13,638 bases of DNA from Candidatus Aminicenantota bacterium (GTDB lineage Bacteria; Acidobacteriota; Aminicenantia; Aminicenantales; UBA8522): assembly GCA_016934895.1 (NCBI GenBank), contig JAFGRZ010000284.1, positions 1-13,638 of the forward strand. The letters run 5' to 3'. Both the position numbers and the translations under genes were made by a program. Shown in pieces: positions 6,055 to 12,802 of this stretch. The notes under the pieces are model-generated. The model made no database searches. It was not told where the DNA came from and worked only from the letters and a program-made list of their open reading frames with translations. Position 1 is the stretch's first letter. Each line of letters starts with the position of its first letter.

Positions 6055-8395
6055 ACTGAAGATCAACGGTCGGGAAATCAGCGCGGCTCCCGGCGCGACC
6101 GTTCTCGAGGCGGCTCAAGCGAACGGAATCAGAATTCCCAATTTATGCGCCTCCAAAGGCTTAACCCCCCTGGGCGGCTGCCGGCTCTGCCTCGTTGAGA
6201 TCAAGGGAAAAAGGGGCTATCTTCCCGCCTGTTGCACCGCTGTCGAGGAGGGCCTTGACGTCACGACGGAAACGCCCCGTCTGCAGGCCCTCCGTCGCCA
6301 GACTCTGGAATTGATTCTTTCGGAACACCCCCATGCCTGTCTGATCTGCTCGGAGAAGACAGAATGCGAGGAATATAAATCCACCATCCGCAAGGTGGGC
6401 GAGGTGACGGGATGCGTGCTCTGTCCCAAAAACGGCCGCTGCGAGCTCCAGGACATCGTCACCGAGCTCAAGATCGATCAGGTGCGCTGGCCGGCCTCCT
6501 ACCGGAATTTCGAAGTGCACCGGGAGGATCCTTTTTTTGACCGAAACTACAATCTGTGCATTCTCTGTGCGCGCTGCGTGAGAGTATGCCAAGAAGTGCG
6601 GGGCGCGGCGGCGATCTCGGTCCTCTTTCGCGGACCCCAGGCTGCCATCGGCACATGCCTCGATCTGCCGTTGCTCGATTCCGGCTGTCAATTCTGCGGG
6701 GCGTGCATCGACATCTGTCCGACCGGTTCACTCACCGAGCGCGGCTTGAAGGGGGAGGGCCGGCCCGAGGACATCCGTGAAACGGTCTGCCCTCTCTGCA
6801 GCCTCGGCTGCGCTCTCGAAGCGGACCTGACAAAAGGACGGATCGTCTGCACTCGCCCGAAAGAAGAGGCTCCGGCCAACCGCGGGCAAGCATGTGTGAA
6901 AGGCCGGTTTCTCATCCGGGACGCCGTCCATTCTCCGAAGAGACTTCTCCGTCCGATGGTCCGCCGGGACGGTGAGCTCGTCGAGGCGGGATGGGACGAT
7001 GCCCTGGATTTCGCCGCTCAAAGACTCGAAGGAGAGAAAGATAAAAAGCCCGTCATGGTCGTCTCCTCTCAGTTGGCTCTGGAGGACCTGTACGTCGCTC
7101 AGAAGTTCGCCCGCCAGGTTTTGAACACGGAACCGGCGATCGATTTTCCTCATCCGTCCATTCCCGCCCTTTTCCGGGCGGAGCTCCGGAAAGAGAGGAT
7201 TTCCGGTTCGCTCAATTTTGAGTCGTGTTCGCTCGGCTCGGCCCGGACCATCGTGATCGCAGGCGCCGACATCGTCCACTCTCATCCGATCCTTTGGCTC
7301 GATGTCCTCAAGGCCGTCGCGCAAGGCGCCAAGCTCATCGTCTGGAACTCGAAGGCGGAGGCCCAAATCCGCCGGGCGGCGGTCTCGCTGCGGACGGAAC
7401 CGGGAACCGAACTGGCGGATTTATTGGGGCTCAGTCGCCGGCTTCTGGAGCGGCGGCCGGAGGACCCGCGGTCCGACATCACCGGTTGGGGGGAGTTCCG
7501 AACCTCCCTGGAAAGCGCCGGCCGGACAATCGGCGCTTCCTCGGCCGAGACGGCGAGAGAAGACCTGGACTCCGCAGCCCGCCTTCTCCATGAGACCGGA
7601 CCGACGGTCTTTTTGATCGGCCCCGGCCTGGTCTGGGGACCGGATACCGCCCGTCTCGTCAGGGCCCTTTGGAACCTCGCTCTTCTGAGCGAGGCCAGGA
7701 TCATCCCGTTGGCCGTCGAGAACAATGAACGGGGCGTCCTCGAGATCTGGCCGCCCGGATCGATGGATGAAGCATTCGAGGTCCGGGTCGGCGAAGGCCT
7801 GGGGAAAAACCGGAGCGGGGCGCTCTACCTGGCCGGGAATCTTTCCGGGACCGCAGAGATGGCCGTCCCCGATTTTCTGATCGTCCAGAGTTGCTACGAA
7901 AGCGGCGCCGGCGGGACGGCCCAAGTCCTCCTGCCCGCCGCCACCTGGGCCGAGACCGAAGGGACCTTCATCAACGCCGAAGGACGTATCCAGAGATTTC
8001 AAAGGCTGGTCGATCCGCCGGGAGAGGCCAAACCGGATTGGTGGATTTTCTGCCGGCTCGCCGAGAAAATGAGGAGCCGGGATTTCCCCTTTCAAACCCC
8101 GGCCGAGATCGCCGAGGAGATGAGCCGGGCCGTGCCGTCACTCCACGAAGTCTCCGGCCATCATCTCAAGAGAGGACGTCCGGCTTTCGTGGTGGAGGAA
8201 AAACCCTCCGTTGTCCGCTTCATCCCTCTTGACTCAACAGTGAGAGAAAGCGCCCTCTCCGGCTCGACCGGCCTGTTTAAGCTGCGCGCGGGCACCCCGG
8301 ACTATTACCGCGGTCTCGATCTTCAGGAGACAAGCAAGGGCCTCCGGAAGCTGAGGGAGAGAGACCGGGCCGGTCATCAAAAACAGGAGAAATAG
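6047..8395 (+). CDS. NuoG-like multi-Fe-S subunit with degenerate molybdopterin oxidoreductase domain
   Basis: A 782-residue protein resembling NuoG and the N-terminal electron-wire part of HydA and formate dehydrogenases. In order: a plant-type [2Fe-2S] domain (Cys34, Cys45, Cys48, Cys62 or Cys63); a first Cys motif after His94 (Cys98, Cys101, Cys107); a second similar motif (Cys123, Cys126, Cys132, followed by ELQD); a two-[4Fe-4S] ferredoxin domain (Cys171/174/177/181 and Cys214/217/220/224); and an N7/formate dehydrogenase-type site (Cys248-x2-Cys251-x3-Cys255-x27-Cys283, then VKG). The remaining 480 residues follow the molybdopterin oxidoreductase fold, including HPILWLDVLKAVAQGAKLIV and LLPAATWAETEGTFINAEGR. 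Where formate dehydrogenases carry the catalytic Cys/Sec-His pair, this protein reads AIDFPHPSIPALF, and no in-frame TGA occurs. It therefore probably does not act on formate and serves as an electron conduit or scaffold between the NuoEF and NfnAB pairs. The NfnA-like gene follows after 13 bases. Confidence 0.88.
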   Translation: MVKLKINGREISAAPGATVLEAAQANGIRIPNLCASKGLTPLGGCRLCLVEIKGKRGYLPACCTAVEEGLDVTTETPRLQALRRQTLELILSEHPHACLICSEKTECEEYKSTIRKVGEVTGCVLCPKNGRCELQDIVTELKIDQVRWPASYRNFEVHREDPFFDRNYNLCILCARCVRVCQEVRGAAAISVLFRGPQAAIGTCLDLPLLDSGCQFCGACIDICPTGSLTERGLKGEGRPEDIRETVCPLCSLGCALEADLTKGRIVCTRPKEEAPANRGQACVKGRFLIRDAVHSPKRLLRPMVRRDGELVEAGWDDALDFAAQRLEGEKDKKPVMVVSSQLALEDLYVAQKFARQVLNTEPAIDFPHPSIPALFRAELRKERISGSLNFESCSLGSARTIVIAGADIVHSHPILWLDVLKAVAQGAKLIVWNSKAEAQIRRAAVSLRTEPGTELADLLGLSRRLLERRPEDPRSDITGWGEFRTSLESAGRTIGASSAETAREDLDSAARLLHETGPTVFLIGPGLVWGPDTARLVRALWNLALLSEARIIPLAVENNERGVLEIWPPGSMDEAFEVRVGEGLGKNRSGALYLAGNLSGTAEMAVPDFLIVQSCYESGAGGTAQVLLPAATWAETEGTFINAEGRIQRFQRLVDPPGEAKPDWWIFCRLAEKMRSRDFPFQTPAEIAEEMSRAVPSLHEVSGHHLKRGRPAFVVEEKPSVVRFIPLDSTVRESALSGSTGLFKLRAGTPDYYRGLDLQETSKGLRKLRERDRAGHQKQEK

Positions 8396-8408
8396 CGAGA
8401 GAATCACC

Positions 8409-9242
8409 ATGGCCAAGATCCTGCGTCGCGAAAGACTCGTGCCCAATATCCATTTGCTCGAAGTCCATGCTCCTGAAGTGGCCCGCAAGAGCCGCCCGGG
8501 ACAATTCGTCATCGTCATGCCGGACGAACGGGGGGAGAGGATTCCGCTGACGATTGCGGACTGGGATGCGAAGCGGGGAACGGTCACCTCGGTCTTCATG
8601 CTGGTCGGCACGAGCACCCAGAAGCTGTCGCTTCTCCAGTCCGGCGACGAGATCCCCGTTTATGTCGGACCGCTCGGCCGGCCTTCGGAGATTCGGAATT
8701 TCGGGACGGTCGTCTGCGCCGGCGGATGTTTCGGCATTGCGGCCATCTATCCGATCGCCCGCGCCTTGAAGCAGGCCGGGAACCGTGTGCTCACCTTGAT
8801 CGATGTCAAGGCCAGCTATCTCTTTTACTGGGAGGACAAGCTGAAGGAGACGAGCGATGCGGTCTTTGTCTCGGCGCGGGACAAACGCTACAACTCCAAA
8901 GAATACGTCCCCTACAAGCTGGACACTCTGCTCAAGGACGAAAAGACGGTCGACCGCGTCGTGGCCATCGGCTGCACCTACTTGATGTATGCTTGCGCGG
9001 AGGCCACCCGGGCGGCCGGAGTGAAAACCATGGTCAGTCTCAATCCGATCATGGTCGACGGGACGGGCATGTGCGGCGCCTGCCGGGTGACGGTGGATGG
9101 CAAGACCAAATTCGCCTGCGTGGACGGGCCGGATTTCGACGGTCATGCCGTGGACTGGCAGGAGCTTTTCTCCCGCCGCAAGTCCTATTTTGACGATGAG
9201 GTGAAGTCGCTGTGCGCCTGGGAAAGGGAGCGCTTTTCGTGA
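8409..9242 (+). CDS. NfnA/HydS-like FAD and [2Fe-2S] ferredoxin:NADP reductase small subunit
   Basis: A 277-residue flavoprotein of the sulfide/dihydroorotate dehydrogenase-like FAD/NAD-binding family, the small subunit of Nfn-type transhydrogenases. The FAD domain includes PGQFVIVMPDE and RIPLTIADWD (residues 44-53). The nucleotide-binding domain starts at VVCAGGCFGIAAIYPIAR (101-118). The [2Fe-2S] site near the C-terminus is VDGTGMCGACRV with Cys222, Cys225 and Cys237; Asp217 stands where Nfn proteins are known to use an aspartate as fourth ligand. AIGCTYLM (residues 187-193) replaces the Gly-Pro found at the nucleotide site of many relatives, and I believe this is typical of the version that accompanies multi-subunit bifurcating enzymes. 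Spacing of 13 bases from the NuoG-like gene and 28 bases to the NfnB-like gene places it in the same operon. Electron bifurcation itself is inference from family. Confidence 0.88.
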   Translation: MAKILRRERLVPNIHLLEVHAPEVARKSRPGQFVIVMPDERGERIPLTIADWDAKRGTVTSVFMLVGTSTQKLSLLQSGDEIPVYVGPLGRPSEIRNFGTVVCAGGCFGIAAIYPIARALKQAGNRVLTLIDVKASYLFYWEDKLKETSDAVFVSARDKRYNSKEYVPYKLDTLLKDEKTVDRVVAIGCTYLMYACAEATRAAGVKTMVSLNPIMVDGTGMCGACRVTVDGKTKFACVDGPDFDGHAVDWQELFSRRKSYFDDEVKSLCAWERERFS

Positions 9243-9270
9243 GCGGGACCTCCCCCGCCCGGAGTGAGAG

Positions 9271-10776
9271 ATGACCGATAAGAAACCGGAGATCGCGCCC
9301 GAGCTCAAGATGCGGCTCAAGGCCGGGTATGACCGGGACTGGCGGAAAGAGCTGCGGAAATCCGTGCCGATCAAAGAACGGATGAAGATCCCGCGTCAGA
9401 AAATGCCCGAGCGTGAAGCCGGTGAGCGAAACCGCGACTTCGGCGAAGTCAACAGAGGATTGGACCTCGAGGCGGCCGTCCGCGAGGCCCAGCGCTGCTG
9501 GGACTGCGCCAACCCCGGCTGTGTGGCCGGTTGCCCGGTTTCCATCGACATCCCCAGCTTCATCAAGCTCATCGAGAAGCGCGACCTCGCGGGCAGCGTC
9601 CGGAAAATCAAGGAGACCAACAGTCTGCCGGCCATATGCGGCCGGGTCTGTCCTCAGGAGATCCAGTGCGAGGCCCTCTGTAACCTCAAGAAAGCCACCG
9701 GCGTTCCCGTCGCCATCGGCAATCTCGAGCGGTTCATTTCGGATTTCGACCGGAGCGAAGGGACGGTGTTCGTTCCGGAACCCGGCCGGCCGACGGGAAA
9801 GAAGGTGGCCGTCATCGGCGCCGGCCCGGCGGGATTGACCGCGGCCGGTGAATTGGTCAAGAGAGGCCACGGAGTCACGATTTTCGAAGCGCTCCACATC
9901 CCCGGGGGTGTGCTCGTTTACGGGATCCCCGAGTTCCGGCTTCCCAAGAGCATCCTCAAGGCGGAGGTCGATTACCTGCAAAAGCTGGGCGTCGAGCTGA
10001 GGCTGAATTTCGTCGTCGGCAAGACGGCCACTCTGGAGGAGTTGAAGAAGGATGGCTATGACGCCTTCTTCATCGGGACCGGAGCGGGTCTGCCGAATTT
10101 CATGCGCATACCGGGGGAGAACCTGGTCGGTGTCTATTCGGCCAATGAGTACTTGACGCGGGTAAACCTGATGCGGGCTTACGATTTCCCCGCCTACGAC
10201 ACTCCCGTCATCCGCGGCCGGCGAGCGGCCGTCATCGGGGGGGGCAACGTGGCCATGGACTCCGTCCGGACGGCCAAGCGCCTCGGAGCGAATCCGGCGG
10301 CCATCATCTACCGCCGTTCCCGCCGGGAGATGCCGGCCCGGGAGGAAGAGATCAAGCACGCCGAGGAGGAAGGCATCGAATTCCATCTCCTGACCACTCC
10401 GATCCGTTACCTCGGCGACGAGAACGGCCGGGTCAGAGCGATGGAATGCCTCAAGATGGAACTGGGCGAGCCGGACTCCTCGGGCAGGCGCAAGCCGGTT
10501 CCCGTCCCCGGATCGGAATTCGTCACCGAAGTGGACCTGGTCGTTGTGGCTATCGGCCAGAGTCCCAATCCCCTGATGGCCCAGACGACGCCGGACCTCC
10601 GCGTCGGCAAGTGGGGCAACCTGGAAGTGGACTGGAAGACGATGGGCACGAGCATGCCCGGCGTCTTTGCGGGCGGGGATATCGTCCGGGGCGGGGCGAC
10701 GGTTATCCTGGCCATGGGAGACGGCCGGCTGGCCGCCGAGGAGATTGATCATTTCCTGAGGAATGGACACCGTTAG
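9271..10776 (+). CDS. NfnB/HydL-like glutamate synthase small-subunit family flavoprotein
   Basis: A 501-residue NADPH-dependent oxidoreductase of the GltD/NfnB family. The N-terminal helical domain carries two Fe-S motifs: Cys76, Cys79, Cys84, Cys88 (CWDCANPGCVAGC) and Cys123, Cys127, Cys133, Cys137 (CGRVCPQEIQCEALC). The FAD Rossmann motif is VAVIGAGPAGLTAAGEL (179-195), followed by IPGGVLVYGIPEFRLPK. The second nucleotide site is AAVIGGGNVAMDSVRTAKR (319-337) and the FAD tail motif is GVFAGGDIVRGGATVILAMG. It is somewhat longer than typical NfnB (about 465 residues) because of a charged N-terminal extension of about 45 residues. It directly follows the NfnA-like gene, as in nfnAB, and no large glutamate synthase subunit is nearby, so glutamate synthesis is unlikely. 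GGAGTGAGAG just before the ATG serves as ribosome-binding site. Confidence 0.9.
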   Translation: MTDKKPEIAPELKMRLKAGYDRDWRKELRKSVPIKERMKIPRQKMPEREAGERNRDFGEVNRGLDLEAAVREAQRCWDCANPGCVAGCPVSIDIPSFIKLIEKRDLAGSVRKIKETNSLPAICGRVCPQEIQCEALCNLKKATGVPVAIGNLERFISDFDRSEGTVFVPEPGRPTGKKVAVIGAGPAGLTAAGELVKRGHGVTIFEALHIPGGVLVYGIPEFRLPKSILKAEVDYLQKLGVELRLNFVVGKTATLEELKKDGYDAFFIGTGAGLPNFMRIPGENLVGVYSANEYLTRVNLMRAYDFPAYDTPVIRGRRAAVIGGGNVAMDSVRTAKRLGANPAAIIYRRSRREMPAREEEIKHAEEEGIEFHLLTTPIRYLGDENGRVRAMECLKMELGEPDSSGRRKPVPVPGSEFVTEVDLVVVAIGQSPNPLMAQTTPDLRVGKWGNLEVDWKTMGTSMPGVFAGGDIVRGGATVILAMGDGRLAAEEIDHFLRNGHR

Positions 10777-10797
10777 GATTTTTGATATGGAAACATT

Positions 10798-10803
10798 GGA
10801 GGA
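10798..10803 (+). promoter_or_regulatory. Shine-Dalgarno sequence that decides the CoA-transferase start
   Basis: GGAGGA lies five bases before the ATG at 10809. An earlier in-frame ATG at 10782 would add nine residues (MIWKHWRIQ) unlike the family and would put this sequence inside the coding region, so 10809 is preferred. Confidence 0.7.
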
Positions 10804-10808
10804 TTCAG

Positions 10809-12107
10809 ATGAGTTGGGTCGATGATTACAAAAAGAAACTGGTGAGCCCTGAGGAGGCCATTTCCGTCGTTAAGAGCGGAGACCGTGTTTACATCAGCGG
10901 GAACGCCGCCACTCCCTATGTCCTGATGAAGGTTCTTGCGGGGCGGAAGGATGAGATCAAGGATGTCGAGCTCGTCCACGTCCTTCTCATTGGTGATGAT
11001 CCGCTCTCCAAGCCGGACATGGAAGGGCATTTCCGCCATAACTCCCTGTTCGTCGGCCCGGCCGACCGCAAGGCCATCAACGACGGGAGGGCGGATTATG
11101 TGCCGATCTTTCTCCATCAGATTCCCTATCTGTTCATCTCGGGGCAGATGTCCCTGGACGTGGCCATCCTTCATGTCTCTCCGCCCGACGAGCACGGTTT
11201 TGTGAGCCTGGGGGTCGAAGTTCTGGCCTCCAAGGCGGCCGCGGAGACGGCCAAGATCGTCATCGCTCAGGTCAACGAGCGGATGCCCCGAGTCCTCGGC
11301 GATTCTTTCCTTCATATCTCACGGTTCCAAAAAATCGTCGAGATCTCCGAGCCGCTGCCCCAACTCGAAAAGAGCCCCTGCAGCGAGGTCGAGCGGTTGA
11401 TCGGCAAGTCCATCGCCGAGCTGATCGACGACGGATCGACCCTTCAACTCGGGATAGGGGGGATCCCGGATGCGGTTCTGGCGGCGCTGTCGGGACGGCG
11501 GGATCTGGGGATCCACACCGAGATGGTTTCGGACGGAGTGATGGAAGCGATCGAGGCCGGTATTGTCACCGGTTCGAAGAAGACGTTCCATCCGGGCAAA
11601 GTGATAATCACCTTCGCCCTCGGGAGCGACCGGCTTTACGAATTCATCGACAACAATCCGGTGATTGAAGCGCATCCCACCGACTACGTGAACCATCCTT
11701 TTAACGTGGCCCGGAACGATAACATGGTGGCCATCAACTCGGCCATCGAGGTGGACATTACCGGGCAGGTCTGCTCGGACTCCATCGGCACCTTCATCTA
11801 CAGCGGATTCGGCGGCCAGGTCGATTTCATCCGCGGAGCGGCCCACTCCAAGGGCGGAAAGCCGATCATCGCCCTCCCATCGACGGCGAAAAACGGGGAG
11901 ATGACCCGGATCGTCCCCTTTCTCAAGCAGGGCGCCGGAGTCGTGACCACCCGGGCGGATGTCCGCTACATCGTCACCGAATACGGTGTCGCCTACCTTT
12001 GGGGCAAGAACCTCCAGGAGAGAACAAGAGCGCTGATCAATATCGCCCACCCCAAGTTCCGGCCGGACCTCATCCGCGAGGCCAAGGCCAGGAACCTTCT
12101 CAAGTAA
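10809..12107 (+). CDS. Acetyl-CoA hydrolase/4-hydroxybutyrate CoA-transferase family enzyme
   Basis: A 432-residue class I CoA-transferase related to 4-hydroxybutyrate and butyrate:acetate CoA-transferases, which move CoA between an acyl-CoA and a carboxylate via a glutamyl-CoA thioester. The N-terminal domain (MSWVDDYKKKLVSPEEA through about residue 185) and C-terminal domain (GIGGIPDAVL onward) are both complete. Glu238 in GIHTEMVSDGV coincides with the active-site glutamate number known for the Clostridium aminobutyricum enzyme. Other family signatures are AIEVDITGQVCSDSIG (312-327), SGFGGQVDFIRGA (332-344) and TEYGVAYLWGK. The acid and acyl-CoA used cannot be predicted by eye; acetate with butyrate, 4-hydroxybutyrate or propionate are reasonable. 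It sits 32 bases after the NfnB-like gene, so acyl-CoA turnover may be co-regulated with the redox complex. It could be the last gene of that operon or share it with the ribonuclease gene 15 bases on. Confidence 0.9.
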   Translation: MSWVDDYKKKLVSPEEAISVVKSGDRVYISGNAATPYVLMKVLAGRKDEIKDVELVHVLLIGDDPLSKPDMEGHFRHNSLFVGPADRKAINDGRADYVPIFLHQIPYLFISGQMSLDVAILHVSPPDEHGFVSLGVEVLASKAAAETAKIVIAQVNERMPRVLGDSFLHISRFQKIVEISEPLPQLEKSPCSEVERLIGKSIAELIDDGSTLQLGIGGIPDAVLAALSGRRDLGIHTEMVSDGVMEAIEAGIVTGSKKTFHPGKVIITFALGSDRLYEFIDNNPVIEAHPTDYVNHPFNVARNDNMVAINSAIEVDITGQVCSDSIGTFIYSGFGGQVDFIRGAAHSKGGKPIIALPSTAKNGEMTRIVPFLKQGAGVVTTRADVRYIVTEYGVAYLWGKNLQERTRALINIAHPKFRPDLIREAKARNLLK

Positions 12108-12122
12108 GCTTCGGCCCCGGCG

Positions 12123-12791
12123 ATGGAGCAGTCTGAACTTTTTCCGGCCGCAAAGGGCCATATCGGCACGGACGAGTCCGGAAAGGGAGACTATTTCGGT
12201 CCGGTCGTCATCGGAGCGGTTTTCCTTCCCGAAGGCCAGGAGGATGTCCTGAAGGAATTCGGCGTCAAAGACAGCAAGCGGACTTCGGACGGCCGGGCCC
12301 GGGAGCTGGCCGAGATCATCAAGCAGGGCTATACCCATTCCATCGTCAGCATCGGGCCGGAGCGCTACAATGAGCTCTACACCAAGCTCAGGAACCTGAA
12401 CCGGATCCTCGCCTGGGGGCATTCCCGGGCGATCGAGAATATCCTCGAGACGGTTCCCTGCCGGCTGGCGATCACCGACCAGTTCGGTGACAAGGCCTTC
12501 GTGATGAACGCCTTGATGAAAAGGGGAAAGCGCCTCGAGCTGATCCAGAGACCGAAAGCGGAGGAGGATCTGGCCGTGGCCGCCGCCTCTCTGTTGGCCC
12601 GGGCGGAATTCTTGAAGCGGCTGCATTTCCTGTCCCGGGAGGTCGGCCTGGAACTGCCGAAGGGCGCCTCCACCCTTGTCGAAGAAGCCGGGCTGAAGTT
12701 GGTCAAGCTTCATGGACCCCAGATCCTCGAGAAAGTGGCCAAGACCCATTTCAAGACGACGGCCCGGATCCTCGCCCTGACGGGCGGATAG
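12123..12791 (+). CDS. rnhC: Ribonuclease HIII, short form without N-terminal substrate-binding domain
   Basis: A 222-residue ribonuclease H type 2 family protein that cleaves RNA in RNA-DNA hybrids. The motif GTDESGKGDYFGPVV (residues 15-29) is the HIII signature rather than the DEAGRG type of RNase HII. Asp17, Glu18 and Asp119 (AITDQFG) are likely metal ligands, with Glu148 or Asp149 before LAVAAASLLAR as the probable fourth. The C-terminus has THFKTTARI, also typical of HIII. Known HIII enzymes have about 300 residues with a TBP-like N-terminal domain of roughly 80; here only about 14 residues precede the catalytic motif. The upstream frame cannot extend, because the TAA ending the CoA-transferase gene (12105-12107) is in the same frame. 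No clear Shine-Dalgarno sequence is visible, so translation may depend on coupling to the gene before it. The AlaX-like gene follows 11 bases later. Confidence 0.9.
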   Translation: MEQSELFPAAKGHIGTDESGKGDYFGPVVIGAVFLPEGQEDVLKEFGVKDSKRTSDGRARELAEIIKQGYTHSIVSIGPERYNELYTKLRNLNRILAWGHSRAIENILETVPCRLAITDQFGDKAFVMNALMKRGKRLELIQRPKAEEDLAVAAASLLARAEFLKRLHFLSREVGLELPKGASTLVEEAGLKLVKLHGPQILEKVAKTHFKTTARILALTGG

Positions 12792-12802
12792 GGGAAGGGA
12801 AG
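12791..12802 (+). promoter_or_regulatory. Purine-rich ribosome-binding site supporting a TTG start
   Basis: GGGGAAGGGAAG directly precedes TTG at 12803. The GGGGAA part has a normal six-base spacing. No ATG lies in this frame near the expected N-terminus, and the TTG gives the usual AlaX beginning, so it is taken as the start. Confidence 0.55.

Noticed and set aside
3715..6066. A 783-codon open frame on the minus strand opposite the NuoE- and NuoF-like genes
   Set aside because: It lies wholly antisense to two genes with clear cofactor motifs, has no recognisable domains, and is explained by GC-rich codon bias that avoids reverse-strand stops.
6047..8395. Formate dehydrogenase alpha subunit as identity of the NuoG-like gene
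   Set aside because: The catalytic Cys/Sec-His pair is absent, there is no in-frame TGA for selenocysteine, and the domain order fits NuoG better.
6047..8395. [FeFe]-hydrogenase HydA as identity of the NuoG-like gene
   Set aside because: The N-terminal Fe-S layout is similar, but none of the H-cluster cysteine motifs occur; the C-terminal part is of molybdopterin oxidoreductase type.
9243..9270. The C- and G-rich gap between the NfnA- and NfnB-like genes as a terminator
   Set aside because: There is no convincing stem followed by a T run, and the adjoining genes clearly belong together.
9049..10770. A 573-codon open frame on the minus strand opposite the NfnB-like gene
   Set aside because: Same reasoning: it is a shadow of a well-supported flavoprotein gene, and its translation shows no family motif.
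10782..10808. An upstream in-frame ATG for the CoA-transferase
   Set aside because: The GGAGGA ribosome site lies between it and the ATG at 10809, and the added residues do not fit the family N-terminus.
11319..12749. A 476-codon minus-strand frame spanning the CoA-transferase and ribonuclease genes
   Set aside because: It crosses two confidently identified plus-strand genes and has no recognisable content.
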